DNA of 64,000 nt from Dermacoccus abyssi (GCF_003515945.1 NZ_QWLM01000008.1:62001-126000); one strand, 5' to 3'. Positions 26,973 to 36,595 are shown, counted from the stretch's first letter. The notes: generated by a model from the sequence alone, not told the origin. A program made the numbers and translations.

Positions 26973-26978
26973 TATTCT
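26973..26978 (+). promoter_or_regulatory. -10 element of the leaderless thrE-like gene
   Basis: TATTCT is followed by 7 nt and ATG 26986. Confidence 0.55.
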
Positions 26979-26985
26979 TCGAGGC

Positions 26986-28539
26986 ATGGCGCAGTACGGA
27001 CGGGATCAGTCGAGCACGGGGCCCAACCCCTCGAGGGACTCGTCCAGCACGCCGACCCCGGGGTTGCCGCCACGGATGCGCTTCCTGCGCAGCGAGCCGG
27101 TCACCGAGCCGCTGCCCATCGCCGACGCGCTCAAGCGCACGCCCTATCGCGACCCGAACGTCATGGGCGGGCCGGACGACGACACCGAGCAGCAGAAGGC
27201 GCTCGACATCGCCGCCCGTGTGGGTGAGTTGCTCCTCCGCTGTGGCGCGAGCACGCGTGACGTCGAGGCGAGCGTCGTCGCCGTCGCGGCATCCGCGGGT
27301 CTGCGCCGCCTCGAGGTCGACATCACGAACCAGTCCTTGTTGTTGCAGAGCCCGTCGACGAACGGCCGTCAGCCCCTCACGATGTTGCGTGTCGTGCGCT
27401 CCTCGACGCGCGACTTCTCTCGGCTCATGGCCGTGCACCAGTTCGTCGAGTCGCTCGTGTCCGGTGGCCTGGATCTCGACGAGGCGACGAAGGAACTGAA
27501 GCGCATCCAGAGGATGCCGCGCCTCTACCCGCGGTGGCTCGTCTCGGTTGCCTTCGGTGGTCTCGCGGCATCCGTCGCGACGATCCTCGGCGGCGGCTGG
27601 ATGGCCGTCGCCGTCGCGTTCGTCTCCGCCGTGCTCGTCGACCGAGTGGGCCGACGCCTGAGCAACGCCGGCGTTCCCGCGTTCTACGGCGCCGCCGCCG
27701 GCGGTCTCATCTCGACGGCCCTCGCGTGGTTCGCCTACATGTCGCACCAGAGCCGCGTCGTGGGGGAGTTCGTTGCCCACAACCTGCCCGGCACGATGTC
27801 GACGGCCGACTTCGCCTATGCCATCTCGGGCGGCATCGTCGCGCTCCTGCCCGGTCGTCAGATGGCGTCCGCGGTCGAGGACGCGGTGACGGGTTATCCC
27901 GTGACGGCGTCGGGGCGTGTGCTGACCGTCATCCTCGACTGCGCGGGCATCACGGTCGGTGTCGGTGCCGGCCTGGCGCTGACACTGAACCTCGACCGGG
28001 CGCTCGACCTCAGCCTCCAATCGCCCGGCTCCCTGCGCTTCGACATGCCGCCCACGGCCCTGCTCCTGCAGGTGGCGTGCGGTGCCATCGGTGCGGCGTG
28101 TGCCGCCGTCACGATGCGCTCCCGCGTGCGGATGCTCCTGCCGACAGCTGCGGCGGGAGCCCTCGGCGTCGTCGGGGTTGCGCTGTTGACGCGTTATGTC
28201 GGGATCGGGGCGACGACGGCCACGGCGGTCGCTGCCGTCAGCGTCGGGTTCTCCGCGCGGCTCGTGGCGCTGCGCCTCGGTGCGCCCGCCCTCGTCATCG
28301 TCATGCCGGCGGTCTCGCCGCTGCTGCCGGGCCTGCGGATCTTCCGGGGCATGTACGAGTCGGTCTCCGGGTCGGTCATCGGCGCCACCAAGGTGGCCCA
28401 GTCCGGCGTCGGTGTGACGACGATGCTCGGCGCCGTCGGAGTGGCCCTCGCGATCAGCACCGGACTGGTGCTCGGCGACGTGCTCTCGGCCCCGCTCGAC
28501 AAGCCGCTGGTACGCCGTCGACGAGCGCGCCGGCGCTGA
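26986..28539 (+). CDS. Threonine/serine exporter family protein (ThrE-like)
   Basis: The 517-residue protein matches the ThrE/DUF1212 family, which exports threonine and serine. The N-terminal region (about 1-175) is soluble and contains the family hydrolase-like part, ALDIAARVGELLLRCGASTRDVEASVVAVAASAGL. About ten membrane helices follow, including WLVSVAFGGLAASVATILGGGWMAVAVAF, IVALLPGRQMASAVEDAVTGYPVTASGRVL and RLVALRLGAPALVIVMPAVSPLLPG. It contains both halves that in other bacteria are split into two proteins (YjjP and YjjB types). The cargo is not proven. Confidence 0.85.
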   Translation: MAQYGRDQSSTGPNPSRDSSSTPTPGLPPRMRFLRSEPVTEPLPIADALKRTPYRDPNVMGGPDDDTEQQKALDIAARVGELLLRCGASTRDVEASVVAVAASAGLRRLEVDITNQSLLLQSPSTNGRQPLTMLRVVRSSTRDFSRLMAVHQFVESLVSGGLDLDEATKELKRIQRMPRLYPRWLVSVAFGGLAASVATILGGGWMAVAVAFVSAVLVDRVGRRLSNAGVPAFYGAAAGGLISTALAWFAYMSHQSRVVGEFVAHNLPGTMSTADFAYAISGGIVALLPGRQMASAVEDAVTGYPVTASGRVLTVILDCAGITVGVGAGLALTLNLDRALDLSLQSPGSLRFDMPPTALLLQVACGAIGAACAAVTMRSRVRMLLPTAAAGALGVVGVALLTRYVGIGATTATAVAAVSVGFSARLVALRLGAPALVIVMPAVSPLLPGLRIFRGMYESVSGSVIGATKVAQSGVGVTTMLGAVGVALAISTGLVLGDVLSAPLDKPLVRRRRARRR

Positions 28540-28734
28540 GAACACGTCGTTTTTGTGTGATATGCATCACATTTTGAGCCCGAAAAGGCCTGAACTGTCA
28601 AGAAGTTACCGCGACCTGATTGTTATGTAGGTCTCTCGCCCCGTAACGTTCCCTTCGCTGTGCACGATGTATTCCTCGTGTCGTCACGGCGACATGAGAA
28701 CTCAACACAACCACTTATTCAGTGGGCGGTGCAC
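28540..28734 (+). promoter_or_regulatory. AT-richer upstream region of rpf
   Basis: No gene is visible. The segment is clearly richer in A and T than its surroundings and holds the CRP-like site at 28556 and probably the promoter (TTATGT near 28621-28626 is one possible -10). It leads into the riboswitch. Confidence 0.5.
28556..28571. promoter_or_regulatory. CRP/GlxR-type cAMP receptor binding site
   Basis: TGTGATATGCATCACA matches TGTGA-N6-TCACA perfectly and is itself nearly palindromic throughout. It is the only perfect match I found in the window. In Mycobacterium tuberculosis and Corynebacterium the cAMP receptor protein controls rpf genes. Confidence 0.75.
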
Positions 28735-29642
<908 letters not shown>

Positions 29643-29660
29643 TCGGTTGATCCAGGGCTG

Positions 29661-29694
29661 ACGGGCCCCGCCGCTTTCGAGCGGCGGGGCCCGT
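29661..29694 (+). terminator. Terminator after rpf
   Basis: ACGGGCCCCGCCGCT (29661-29675) pairs perfectly with 29680-29694 around a TTCG tetraloop. Confidence 0.85.
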
Positions 29695-29848
29695 CTCGCG
29701 TACCTGGGTACCTTCGCTCGATTTGGTAGCGCCATTTCACTGACGGGTCCACGCAAAAAAACACCGGGAAACGGGGCTCGGGTTCGGCCCGGCCGCTGAC
29801 CCGTGTGCAGGTCCGATAAGATCGCGTGGTCGCCCGCGAGGGTGGCGT
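29695..29848. other. Gap before tRNA-Thr
   Basis: I see no gene here. TAAGAT near 29817-29822 could be the -10 element of the tRNA promoter. Confidence 0.3.
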
Positions 29849-29921
29849 GCTGGAGTGGCGCAATTGGTAGCGCACCTGTCTTGTAAACAGGTGGTTGTGG
29901 GTTCGAGTCCCATCTCCAGCT
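29849..29921 (+). tRNA. tRNA-Thr (anticodon TGT)
   Basis: The cloverleaf is complete over 73 nt: acceptor GCTGGAG with CTCCAGC, D stem GCGC, anticodon stem CCTGT/ACAGG around loop CTTGTAA, and T arm GTGGG TTCGAGT CCCAT. The anticodon TGT reads threonine codons ACA. The 3' CCA is not encoded. Confidence 0.95.
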
Positions 29922-30024
29922 CTGTGAATTCCGCTCGCAGTGTGCCCATGTCCCCGAGATCATCCGGGTGACGCGTGCCTTCTGGTGAGCTGGGGGCGTC
30001 AAGGCACGGTTCAGACTCGTTTCC

Positions 30025-30030
30025 TACGAT
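30025..30030 (+). promoter_or_regulatory. -10 element of a small leaderless gene
   Basis: TACGAT ends exactly 6 nt before ATG 30037. Confidence 0.5.
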
Positions 30031-30036
30031 GTCGTC

Positions 30037-30351
30037 ATGAACCTCAAGCCCGCAGCAGACGTCCAGACCGCACCCCTCGCAGCGCTCGGCCTCCTCGGGG
30101 GCTACGTCACCGCCCGCGAGACGCAGATCCGCCCGCTCGGTGGCGTGGTCCTCGCCCTCGCCGGTGCTTACGCCGGACGCACCTGGGTCGCCAAGGCCGG
30201 TGCCGCCAAGGCCGCCGCCCTGGGTGCCGTCTACCTCGGGGGCTTCGGTGCCTCGCACCCGCTTGCGAAGAAGGTCGGAGCGTGGCCGGCCGTGCTCGGC
30301 GTCGCCGCAGCCTCCGCGGCCGCGTCGTACGCCCTCGCCGACCGCCACTGA
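30037..30351 (+). CDS. Small membrane protein of unknown function
   Basis: The 104-residue protein is rich in Ala, Gly and Leu. Three hydrophobic segments are visible: PLAALGLLGGYVTA, PLGGVVLALAGAYAGRTWV plus AAKAAALGAVYLGGFGA, and AWPAVLGVAAASAAASYAL, so it likely spans the membrane two to four times. I do not recognise the family. The exact -10 spacing and the hairpin after its stop indicate a genuine, separately transcribed gene. Confidence 0.7.
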   Translation: MNLKPAADVQTAPLAALGLLGGYVTARETQIRPLGGVVLALAGAYAGRTWVAKAGAAKAAALGAVYLGGFGASHPLAKKVGAWPAVLGVAAASAAASYALADRH

Positions 30352-30365
30352 TCTCCGCACACGCC

Positions 30366-30408
30366 CGAGCCGCCCGCGGCGCACCGATCGAGCGATGCGG
30401 GCGGCTCG
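30366..30408 (+). terminator. Terminator after the small membrane protein gene
   Basis: CGAGCCGCCCGC (30366-30377) pairs perfectly with GCGGGCGGCTCG (30397-30408) with a 19-nt loop. Confidence 0.65.
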
Positions 30409-30466
30409 TCGTGCCTTCGCCCGATAAACTCGGGCGATCTGTCACCCGGCACGAGGAGGTGCCCCC

Positions 30467-31399
30467 GTGAGCGCGGAGCGTCCGTCGTCAAAGGCACCTG
30501 CCCCGTGCGCCGAGCGCCTCGACGCTGCGGGCGACGACCTGCTCGGCGAGGACGCCGCCGCACTGCCACGCTGGGTGCGCAACCTCGCGAAGCCCGTCGG
30601 TGGGCGTCCTGCGCTGCTGCTCGAGCTGTTCATCTTCTGGATGTTCTTCCAGTACTTCAGCTACGCGCAGGAGCACATCCGCGGAGGCCCGATCGAGTCC
30701 GTGCGCCACGCGCACGAACTGTTCGATCTGGAGAAGACGCTCCACATCGACGTCGAACTCTGGCTCAACGCCGGCCTCGCCGCCGTGCCGCCGCTCGCCA
30801 TCGCCGCGGGCTACTACTACGGCATGGTGCTCGCCACCGTGCCCGTCACCCTGGCGCTCGTCTGGTGGTTCAACCCCCAGGGCTTCCGACGACTGCGCAG
30901 ACTTCTCATCGCGACGACGCTGCCCAGCCTGCTCGTCTTCTGGCTCCTGCCCATGGCGCCGCCGCGCTTCGCGGTGCCCGGCGTCGTCGACATCAACGCC
31001 GTCTACAACATCCTCGGGGGAGCGCTCGCGCGCGACCCGTCACGCTCGGCCAACCTCTACGCGGCCATGCCCAGCCTGCACTGCGCGTGGTCGACCTGGG
31101 TGGCCTACGCGCTGTGGGAGACGTGGCGTCACACCCGTCCGACGTGGGCGCGCCTCGCGTGGCTGTTCCCCGCCATGACCTACTGGAACGTCATGGCCAC
31201 GGGCAACCACTTCGTGCTCGACATCGTCGGCGGCGTCGCGCTGTTCCTTATCGCCCTCGTCATCGTCCGGGTGGTCAAGGGCGCCGAGGAGCGCATCTGG
31301 CAGCACGAATCGGACAGTCCCGCCAGTGCGCGCGCGACAGTCGCCGCTTCCGACTTCCTTACTTCGGGGGCATCCGCAGAGCCCCGTCGAGGCGGATGA
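30467..31399 (+). CDS. PAP2-family membrane phosphatase/inositol phosphotransferase-like
   Basis: The 310-residue protein has a hydrophilic N-terminus (about 45 residues), then about six membrane helices. The PAP2 active-site motifs are [18 protein letters not shown] (SxxH type) and [18 protein letters not shown] (HxxxD), and the first motif (KxxxxxxRP) is replaced by [12 protein letters not shown], as in the AUR1/Ipt1-like branch. Members act on phospholipids or transfer inositol phosphate. It starts at GTG 30467 after ACGAGGAGGTG. Its 3' end overlaps the convergent SDR gene by 41 bp. Confidence 0.82.
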   Translation: MSAERPSSKAPAPCAERLDAAGDDLLGEDAAALPRWVRNLAKPVGGRPALLLELFIFWMFFQYFSYAQEHIRGGPIESVRHAHELFDLEKTLHIDVELWLNAGLAAVPPLAIAAGYYYGMVLATVPVTLALVWWFNPQGFRRLRRLLIATTLPSLLVFWLLPMAPPRFAVPGVVDINAVYNILGGALARDPSRSANLYAAMPSLHCAWSTWVAYALWETWRHTRPTWARLAWLFPAMTYWNVMATGNHFVLDIVGGVALFLIALVIVRVVKGAEERIWQHESDSPASARATVAASDFLTSGASAEPRRGG

Positions 31400-32123
31400 C
31401 CTCGCCGTTGAGCAGCCCGTTGTCGACGATGTGGGCCACGAGCGAGGCGTACTCGTCCGGGCGGCCCAGACGCGACGGGTGCGGCACGGCCCGACCGAGC
31501 ACCTCGCGCGCGGCCTCCGGCAGCCCGGCGAGCATCGGCGTCTCCATCGTGCCGGGCGCGATCGTCATGACGCGCACACCGAGGTCGGCGAGGTCGCGCG
31601 CGGCCGGCAGCGTGAGGCCGACGACGCCGCCTTTGCTCGAGGCGTAGGCCGCCTGGCCGATCTGGCCGTCGTAGGCGGCGGCGCTGGCCGTCATGACGAC
31701 GACGCCGCGGTCGCCGTCGACCGGCTCGTTCTTCGCCATCGCCTCGGCGGAGAGGCGAAGCACGTTGAACGTGCCGACGAGGTTGATGTCGATGACCGTC
31801 TTGTACTGCTCGAGTGCGTGCACGCCCTTGCGGCCCAGGATGCGGCCCGGCGTGGCCACGCCGGCGCAGGCCACGGTGATGCGCAGTTCACCGAGCTCGG
31901 TGGCGGCGGTGACGGCGGCCTGAACCTGAGCCTCGTCGCGCACGTCGGTGGCGACGAAGCGGGCGCGCTCGCCCAACTCTGCGGCGAGTGCTTCGCCCTT
32001 CGACGCGGGCAGGTCGACGATGACGACGCCCGCTCCGGCGTCGTGCAGGCGGCGGGCGGTGGCCTCCCCGAGGCCCGAGCCGCCACCGGTGACGAGGGCG
32101 ACAGTGTTCTGCGTGATGTTCAT
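31359..32123 (-). CDS. Short-chain dehydrogenase, 3-hydroxyacyl-CoA dehydrogenase-like
   Basis: The 254-residue SDR has the nucleotide loop [10 protein letters not shown] (residues 12-21), [11 protein letters not shown] (Asp of the NAD-type beta2 strand), [12 protein letters not shown], the catalytic Ser region [14 protein letters not shown] and YASSKGG (Tyr and Lys), and [13 protein letters not shown]. It resembles the human type 10 (HSD17B10) class, which oxidises short-chain 3-hydroxyacyl-CoA. The substrate here is inferred. The start ATG 32123 lies 7 nt after TAGGGT, so it is probably leaderless. Confidence 0.85.
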   Translation of the reverse strand: MNITQNTVALVTGGGSGLGEATARRLHDAGAGVVIVDLPASKGEALAAELGERARFVATDVRDEAQVQAAVTAATELGELRITVACAGVATPGRILGRKGVHALEQYKTVIDINLVGTFNVLRLSAEAMAKNEPVDGDRGVVVMTASAAAYDGQIGQAAYASSKGGVVGLTLPAARDLADLGVRVMTIAPGTMETPMLAGLPEAAREVLGRAVPHPSRLGRPDEYASLVAHIVDNGLLNGEVIRLDGALRMPPK

Positions 32124-32130
32124 GCCTCGA

Positions 32131-32136
32131 ACCCTA
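32131..32136 (-). promoter_or_regulatory. -10 element of the SDR gene
   Basis: On the minus strand TAGGGT is followed by 7 nt and ATG 32123. Confidence 0.5.
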
Positions 32137-32183
32137 TCGACTGGCGAAGCGGCTTTGTGGGCTGCGTCACGCCCGCCCGAACC

Positions 32184-33254
32184 TCAGTGGTAGAAGGTCA
32201 CCTCGGTGGCCTTCACCGTGGCGTGGACGGGTACTCCGGGTGCGAGTGAGAGGTCGGCGACGGCGTCGAGCGTCACGTCCGCGACGAGGTCCGCGTCCCC
32301 CGTGAGGTGCACGCGCGCCGAGGTGCCGGTGTGCTCGATCTGCGCGACGCGCACCGCCCACGTGTTGCGCGGGGAACCCTCGGGACGGCTCGGCCACAGA
32401 GACACGGAGCTCGGCGCGAATGCGGCGAGGTGCTCAAGATCGCCTGCCGGGGGGTGCTCGCCCCCGGCAGCCGTGATGCGTGCACCGTCAGCGGTGACGA
32501 GCGTCGCGCCGTCGACGACGCGCCCACGCCACAGGTTGAGCCCCACGAGGCGCGCAGCGAACGGGCTGCGCGGACGGCGCACGACCTCGCTCGGCGTGCC
32601 GCCGTCGCTGAGGTGACCGCCGTCGAGGAAGACGAGGCGATCGGCGAGGGTGAGCGCTTCGACGGCGTCGTGCGTGACGAGAAGGGTCACGACATCCTGT
32701 TGGTCGCGCAGACGCTCGCCGAGGAGCGCCCGTAGGTCGTCGCGGCCCCGTGCGTCGATGGCGGACAGCGGTTCGTCGAGCAGGAGGACGCTCGGGTCGA
32801 GCGCCAGAGCACGCGCGAGCGCGACTCGCTGGGCTTGGCCGGAGGAGAGTGCGTCCGGACGTCGCCCGGCGAGGTCAGCGGCAAGGCCGACGCGGCTGAG
32901 TTCTTCACGCGCTCTCGCTCGCGCAGCCTCTTTCGAGGCCCCGCGGGCCCGCAGCCCGAATGCGACGTTGTCGAGGGCGCTGAGGTGGGGGAACAGGTCA
33001 CCGCGAGCCGTCATCATCCCGACGCGGCGGGCGCGTGGCGGAAGGTGCCGTGCGCCGTCGTCCCAACGCTCGCCGCCGACGTGGAGGGCGCCCTCGGCGA
33101 GGGGCGTGAGTCCGGCGAGTACCTCGAGCAGCGTCGTCTTGCCGCTGCCGTTCGGCCCGAGAACACCGATGACCTCACCGGGTGCGGCGTCGAGCGCAGC
33201 GTGGAGGATGAAGTTGCCGCGACGGGTGGTGCCGGCAAGCGAGAGGCCGGTCAT
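32184..33254 (-). CDS. modC: Molybdate ABC transporter ATP-binding protein
   Basis: The 356-residue ATPase has Walker A GPNGSGKTT, the signature LSSGQAQRVALARAL (LSSGQ, a mild variant of LSGGQ), Walker B VLLLDEPLSAID and LVTHDAVEAL. The C-terminal part (about 270-356), ending VPVHATVKATEVTFYH, is a molybdate-type TOBE domain. The start overlaps the modB stop as ATGA. It is the last gene of the coupled series ung, SGNH hydrolase, modA, modB, modC. Confidence 0.9.
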   Translation of the reverse strand: MTGLSLAGTTRRGNFILHAALDAAPGEVIGVLGPNGSGKTTLLEVLAGLTPLAEGALHVGGERWDDGARHLPPRARRVGMMTARGDLFPHLSALDNVAFGLRARGASKEAARARAREELSRVGLAADLAGRRPDALSSGQAQRVALARALALDPSVLLLDEPLSAIDARGRDDLRALLGERLRDQQDVVTLLVTHDAVEALTLADRLVFLDGGHLSDGGTPSEVVRRPRSPFAARLVGLNLWRGRVVDGATLVTADGARITAAGGEHPPAGDLEHLAAFAPSSVSLWPSRPEGSPRNTWAVRVAQIEHTGTSARVHLTGDADLVADVTLDAVADLSLAPGVPVHATVKATEVTFYH

Positions 33255-34096
33255 CGGCGCTCACCTCCCGCGCCCACCCAGTGACCCCGCAGCAGGGCGA
33301 GCAGGACAACGCAGAGGGCGAGCATGAGCGCCGCGAGCGCCGTCGCGGCGTCCTGGCTGATGTCGAGGGCTTGGTAGACGGCGAGCGGTCCCGTCTGAGT
33401 GCGCCCGGGGTAACTGCCCGCAAAGGTGATCGTGGCCCCGAACTCGCCGAACGCGCGCGCCCACGCGAGCGTCAGTCCGGCGAGGAGGCCGGGCAGCGTC
33501 ATCGGCACGAGGACGTGGCGCAGCGTGAACCAGCGGGAGGCGCCGAGCACCTCGGCGGTGCGGCTCCAGCGCGCGTCGAGGCCGCGGAACGCGCCCTCGG
33601 CGGCGAGGACGAAGAACGGCATCGCGACGAACGTTTCCGCCATGACGACGCGGACCCACGAGTAGGGCACCGGCGCGCCCGTCACAGCCGTCACGGCGCG
33701 CCCGAGCAGCCCCGAGCGCCCCCACGCATCGAGCAAGGCAACGCCCGCGACGACCGGCGGCAACACGAGGGGCACGGTGACGACGGCCCGCGTCCAGGCG
33801 GCGGCGCGGCCACGCAGGCGGGAGAGCCACCAGGCGAGCGGAGTGCCGAAGAAGGAAGCGAGCAGCGCCGACGTCACGGTGGTGCGCAGCGAAAGCCACA
33901 AAGCCTCGCGGGCACCGGCAGTCGTGAGGTCGTCGAGGAGGCTGCCCCAACGCACCTGCGCGAGCAGCGCGACGAGGGGCAGAACGATGAAGAGCAGAGC
34001 GACGACGGCGAGTGTCACGAGCACGACCCCGCCGCGGTCACCCGTGCCTGCGCTCCTGCGTGCAGGCGGGGGAGCGCTCGCCGTCTCGTCGCTCAT
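33251..34096 (-). CDS. modB: Molybdate ABC transporter permease
   Basis: The 281-residue permease has six predicted membrane helices beginning GGVVLVTLAVVALLFIVLPLVALLAQV. The ATPase-contact loop is RWSRTAEVLGASRWFTLRHVLVPMTLPGLL, followed by the typical ModB/CysT sequence AWARAFGEFGATITFAGSYPGRTQTGPLAVY. The start ATG 34096 lies 5 bp after the modA stop. Tungstate is an alternative cargo. Confidence 0.92.
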   Translation of the reverse strand: MSDETASAPPPARRSAGTGDRGGVVLVTLAVVALLFIVLPLVALLAQVRWGSLLDDLTTAGAREALWLSLRTTVTSALLASFFGTPLAWWLSRLRGRAAAWTRAVVTVPLVLPPVVAGVALLDAWGRSGLLGRAVTAVTGAPVPYSWVRVVMAETFVAMPFFVLAAEGAFRGLDARWSRTAEVLGASRWFTLRHVLVPMTLPGLLAGLTLAWARAFGEFGATITFAGSYPGRTQTGPLAVYQALDISQDAATALAALMLALCVVLLALLRGHWVGAGGERR

Positions 34097-34101
34097 CGTC
34101 G

Positions 34102-34854
34102 TCAGCCGGGCAGGCCGAAGCCGTTGCCCTGCAGGACTCGTCGCCCTTCGTCGCCGCGCACGAACTGCGCGAAACCCTTCGCGTCGGCAGTGTCGCTCCA
34201 CGCCGTGATCGGCAGTGTCGTCGTGACGTTCGAGGCCGTCGGTACCTCGACGCCGCTCACCTTCGAGCGTGCGCTCGAGGCGTCGGTGGCGTACACGAGC
34301 GCCGCCTCTGCGTCACCGGCGACGACCTTGGCGAGCGTCGCCTTGACGTCCTTCTCGTAGCTGACGACGTGTGGCGCGACCTTCGCCTTGGTGAGGGCCT
34401 TGTGGGCAGCGCGACCGCACGGCACCTCCTTGGCGCACAGGACGGTGTCGACCTTCGCGAGGTCGGCGAGACCCGTGACGTGGGCGGGGTTCCCGCGGGG
34501 CGTGACGATCTCGAGGCGGTTCGTGGCGAACGGCGTCCACGCCTTGCCCTCGGCCAGATCCTTCGGCAGCTTCTTCGGTGCCTCGGTGTCGGCGAGAGCC
34601 ACCACGTCGGCCGGGGCGTCGTGGGAGAGCTGGGTGACGATCGTCGAACTGGCCGCGAAGCTCACCTCGACGTGGGTGCCGGGGTGGACCTTCTCGTAGG
34701 CGCGCGCCAACGTCGTGAACGACTCCGTGAGCGACGCGGCGGCAAGCACCGTGACAGTCTTGTCGTCGCCCTCCGACGCGCCGCAGCCGCCGGCACCCAT
34801 GGCGAGCGCTGCTGCAACCGGCACACTCATGAGGCGCCATGCCCGTGCCGTCAT
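34102..34854 (-). CDS. modA: Molybdate-binding lipoprotein
   Basis: The 250-residue protein has a lipoprotein-type signal ([24 protein letters not shown], Cys24) and a ModA fold: VTVLAAASLTESFTTLARAYEK, VEVSFAASSTIVTQLSHDAPADVVALAD (the Ser residues that hold the oxyanion), CAKEVPCGRAAHKAL, and YATDAS. It scavenges molybdate outside the cell. The start overlaps the stop of the SGNH gene as ATGA, so it is translated together with it. Confidence 0.92.
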   Translation of the reverse strand: MTARAWRLMSVPVAAALAMGAGGCGASEGDDKTVTVLAAASLTESFTTLARAYEKVHPGTHVEVSFAASSTIVTQLSHDAPADVVALADTEAPKKLPKDLAEGKAWTPFATNRLEIVTPRGNPAHVTGLADLAKVDTVLCAKEVPCGRAAHKALTKAKVAPHVVSYEKDVKATLAKVVAGDAEAALVYATDASSARSKVSGVEVPTASNVTTTLPITAWSDTADAKGFAQFVRGDEGRRVLQGNGFGLPG

Positions 34855-35723
34855 GCCTCGTCGTCGACCATCAACGAGCGGGCCGTCGGAAGATCCACGG
34901 GCGTGAGTTCGGGACGCTTCGGGAGGCGACCGTCACCGGAACTCGTGCCCTTGATACGACGTTCCACCCACGGAGCGAGGTACTGGCGCGCCCACTCGGC
35001 GTCCTCGGCGACGCGCTGGCGCACCGGCTTCGCAGCCTGCGCCGGCAGGTGGGCGAGCCACTCGCCGGTCGTCGGAAGCCCGAGCGTCCATGCCGCCTGC
35101 TGCGCGACGCGCTTGTGGCCTTCGGCGGAAAGGTGCAGACGGTCGACGGACCACATGCGCGGATCGCGCAAGGGGGGCATCGACCACAGATCGAGCACGT
35201 AGCAGTCGTGCCGCTGCGCGATACCCCACAGGTTCGCAAGGTGCCACGTGATGCGCGGGCGCAGGCGCGTCATGATCTTCGACGCGGCGGGGTTGACGAG
35301 CGTCGCCAGCAGGACGTCGGAGCCCGCCTCCTTGAGGCGGACGACGGCGTCCTCGATACCGGCCGCGAGATCGTCGAGGTTGACCGACGGGCGCATGATG
35401 TCGTTGCCGCCGCCCACCATGCTCACGAGGTCGGGCTTCATCGCGAGGGCCGCGTCGAGCTGGGGACCGATGACGTCCGCGAGTAGTCTGCCGCGCACCG
35501 CGAGATTGGCGTACTCGAGCTTCGCGCCCCGCTCCTCCTGCTGCATCGCGATGTCGACGGCGAGGCGATCAGCCCACCCGAGGTAGGCGTCGTCCTCGCG
35601 GGGGTCGTGGTCGCTCATGCCCTCGGTGAAGGAGTCACCAAGGGCGACGTACCGGTGCCAGAGCAGACCGTGGTGCGTCTGTTCGGATGCCTGAGCCCCG
35701 GGCGCGGGGAGGTCGTTCGTCAT
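34851..35723 (-). CDS. SGNH/GDSL-family hydrolase
   Basis: The 290-residue protein shows the four SGNH blocks: [16 protein letters not shown] (nucleophile Ser), [12 protein letters not shown] (Gly), MVGGGNDIM (Asn) and [12 protein letters not shown] (Asp and His). No signal peptide is visible, so an intracellular esterase or lipase role is likely. Substrate unknown. It sits between ung and modA with ATGA overlaps on both sides, so all are coupled although no shared function is apparent. Confidence 0.9.
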   Translation of the reverse strand: MTNDLPAPGAQASEQTHHGLLWHRYVALGDSFTEGMSDHDPREDDAYLGWADRLAVDIAMQQEERGAKLEYANLAVRGRLLADVIGPQLDAALAMKPDLVSMVGGGNDIMRPSVNLDDLAAGIEDAVVRLKEAGSDVLLATLVNPAASKIMTRLRPRITWHLANLWGIAQRHDCYVLDLWSMPPLRDPRMWSVDRLHLSAEGHKRVAQQAAWTLGLPTTGEWLAHLPAQAAKPVRQRVAEDAEWARQYLAPWVERRIKGTSSGDGRLPKRPELTPVDLPTARSLMVDDEA

Positions 35724-36393
35724 GCAATACGCCAATCGATCGTGTGGGTTCCGAGCTGCTCCAACAGCTCGTTCGTGCGACTGAAGGGCTTGCTTCCGAA
35801 GAAGCCGCTGCGCGCGGAAAGCGGTGAGGGATGCGCGGATTCGACGGTCGGGGTGTCGCCGAGGTGCGGGGCGAGTGAGCGGGCGTCGCGACCCCAGAGG
35901 ATGGCGACGAGGGGCTGCTTGCGCTCGACGAGCGCCGTGATGGCCTGCGCCGTGACGTACTCCCAGCCGTGACCACGGTGGCTTGCGGGCTTGCCGGGCT
36001 GAACGGTGAGGCAGCGGTTGAGCAGGAGCACGCCCTGGTCGGTCCACGCGCTCAGGTCACCGTGTTCGGGCGGCTCGATGCCGAGGTCGTCCTTGAGCTC
36101 CGCGTAGATGTTCTGCAGGCTGCGCGGGATCGGGCGGACGTGGGCATCGACAGCGAAGCTGAGCCCGATCGGGTGCCCCGGCGTCGGGTACGGGTCCTGG
36201 CCGACGATGAGGACGCGCACGTCCTCGAACGGCTGGGTGAACGCTCGCAGGACGTTCTCGCCCGCCGGCAGGTACCCGCGCCCGGCGGCCACTTCGTCGC
36301 GCAGGAACTGCCCGGCAGTGGCGATGTGGTCGGCGACCGGCGCGAGGGGTTCCACCAGCTGGGATGTACGAGTTCGTCATACGACTGCGGCAT
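35720..36393 (-). pseudogene. ung: Uracil-DNA glycosylase with apparent N-terminal frameshift
   Basis: Ung excises uracil from DNA. From GTG 36355 the frame encodes 211 residues with the catalytic motif [20 protein letters not shown] (water-activating Asp), [18 protein letters not shown] and AHPSPLSA, all intact. However, the usual N-terminus [13 protein letters not shown] begins at ATG 36393 in another frame, 7 nt after the -10 element TAGATT. One missing base near 36353-36357 (CTGGTGG where CTGGGTGG would be expected) explains the break. Either this is a sequencing error, or the gene has lost about 13 residues and relies on re-initiation at GTG 36355. The catalytic core would still fold. 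Confidence 0.8.
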
Positions 36394-36400
36394 GCCGCCA

Positions 36401-36406
36401 AATCTA
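36401..36406 (-). promoter_or_regulatory. -10 element of ung
   Basis: On the minus strand TAGATT is followed by 7 nt and ATG 36393, supporting that ATG as the original start and the operon promoter. Confidence 0.5.
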
Positions 36407-36466
36407 TCGCGAGTCGATTCACCGCGCGGCGTGCTCCGAACGGGCCAGAGGCTCGAGCGTCTTGCA

Positions 36467-36536
36467 CGTGGATGGTCGGTTTGGGTGAAGATGCGCGCGA
36501 CGTCGGCGTCATCTTCAGCCAAACCCGCCATCCACG
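36467..36536. repeat. 70-nt imperfect palindrome of unknown function
   Basis: Arms 36467-36501 and 36502-36536 pair at 28 of 35 positions plus one G-U. The blocks are CGTGGATGG, GGTTTGG, TGAAGATG and CGAC with their complements, broken by a 4-base internal loop and small mismatches. It lies in the divergent gap between ung and the DUF3263 gene, away from both -10 elements. Possibly a REP-like repeat or cruciform-forming site. Confidence 0.65.
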
Positions 36537-36583
36537 CGCCTTTGTCCGGGCCCTCATGTTCGGGCGGGCAGGAGGCGACGATC

Positions 36584-36589
36584 TACCCT
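36584..36589 (+). promoter_or_regulatory. -10 element of the DUF3263 gene
   Basis: TACCCT ends exactly 6 nt before ATG 36596. Confidence 0.5.
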
Positions 36590-36595
36590 GGTTGC

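Noticed and set aside
26695-28545. Long minus-strand open frame (616 codons) opposite the ThrE-like gene
   Set aside because: The plus-strand frame has clear membrane helices and family motifs. The opposite frame is low-complexity Arg/His/Asp-rich, as expected for antisense of GC-rich coding DNA.
36052-36557. Separate minus-strand genes upstream of ung (frames beginning near 36531 and 36557)
   Set aside because: These frames run through the palindrome and the ung promoter. Only the short piece from ATG 36393 has homology, as the displaced Ung N-terminus.
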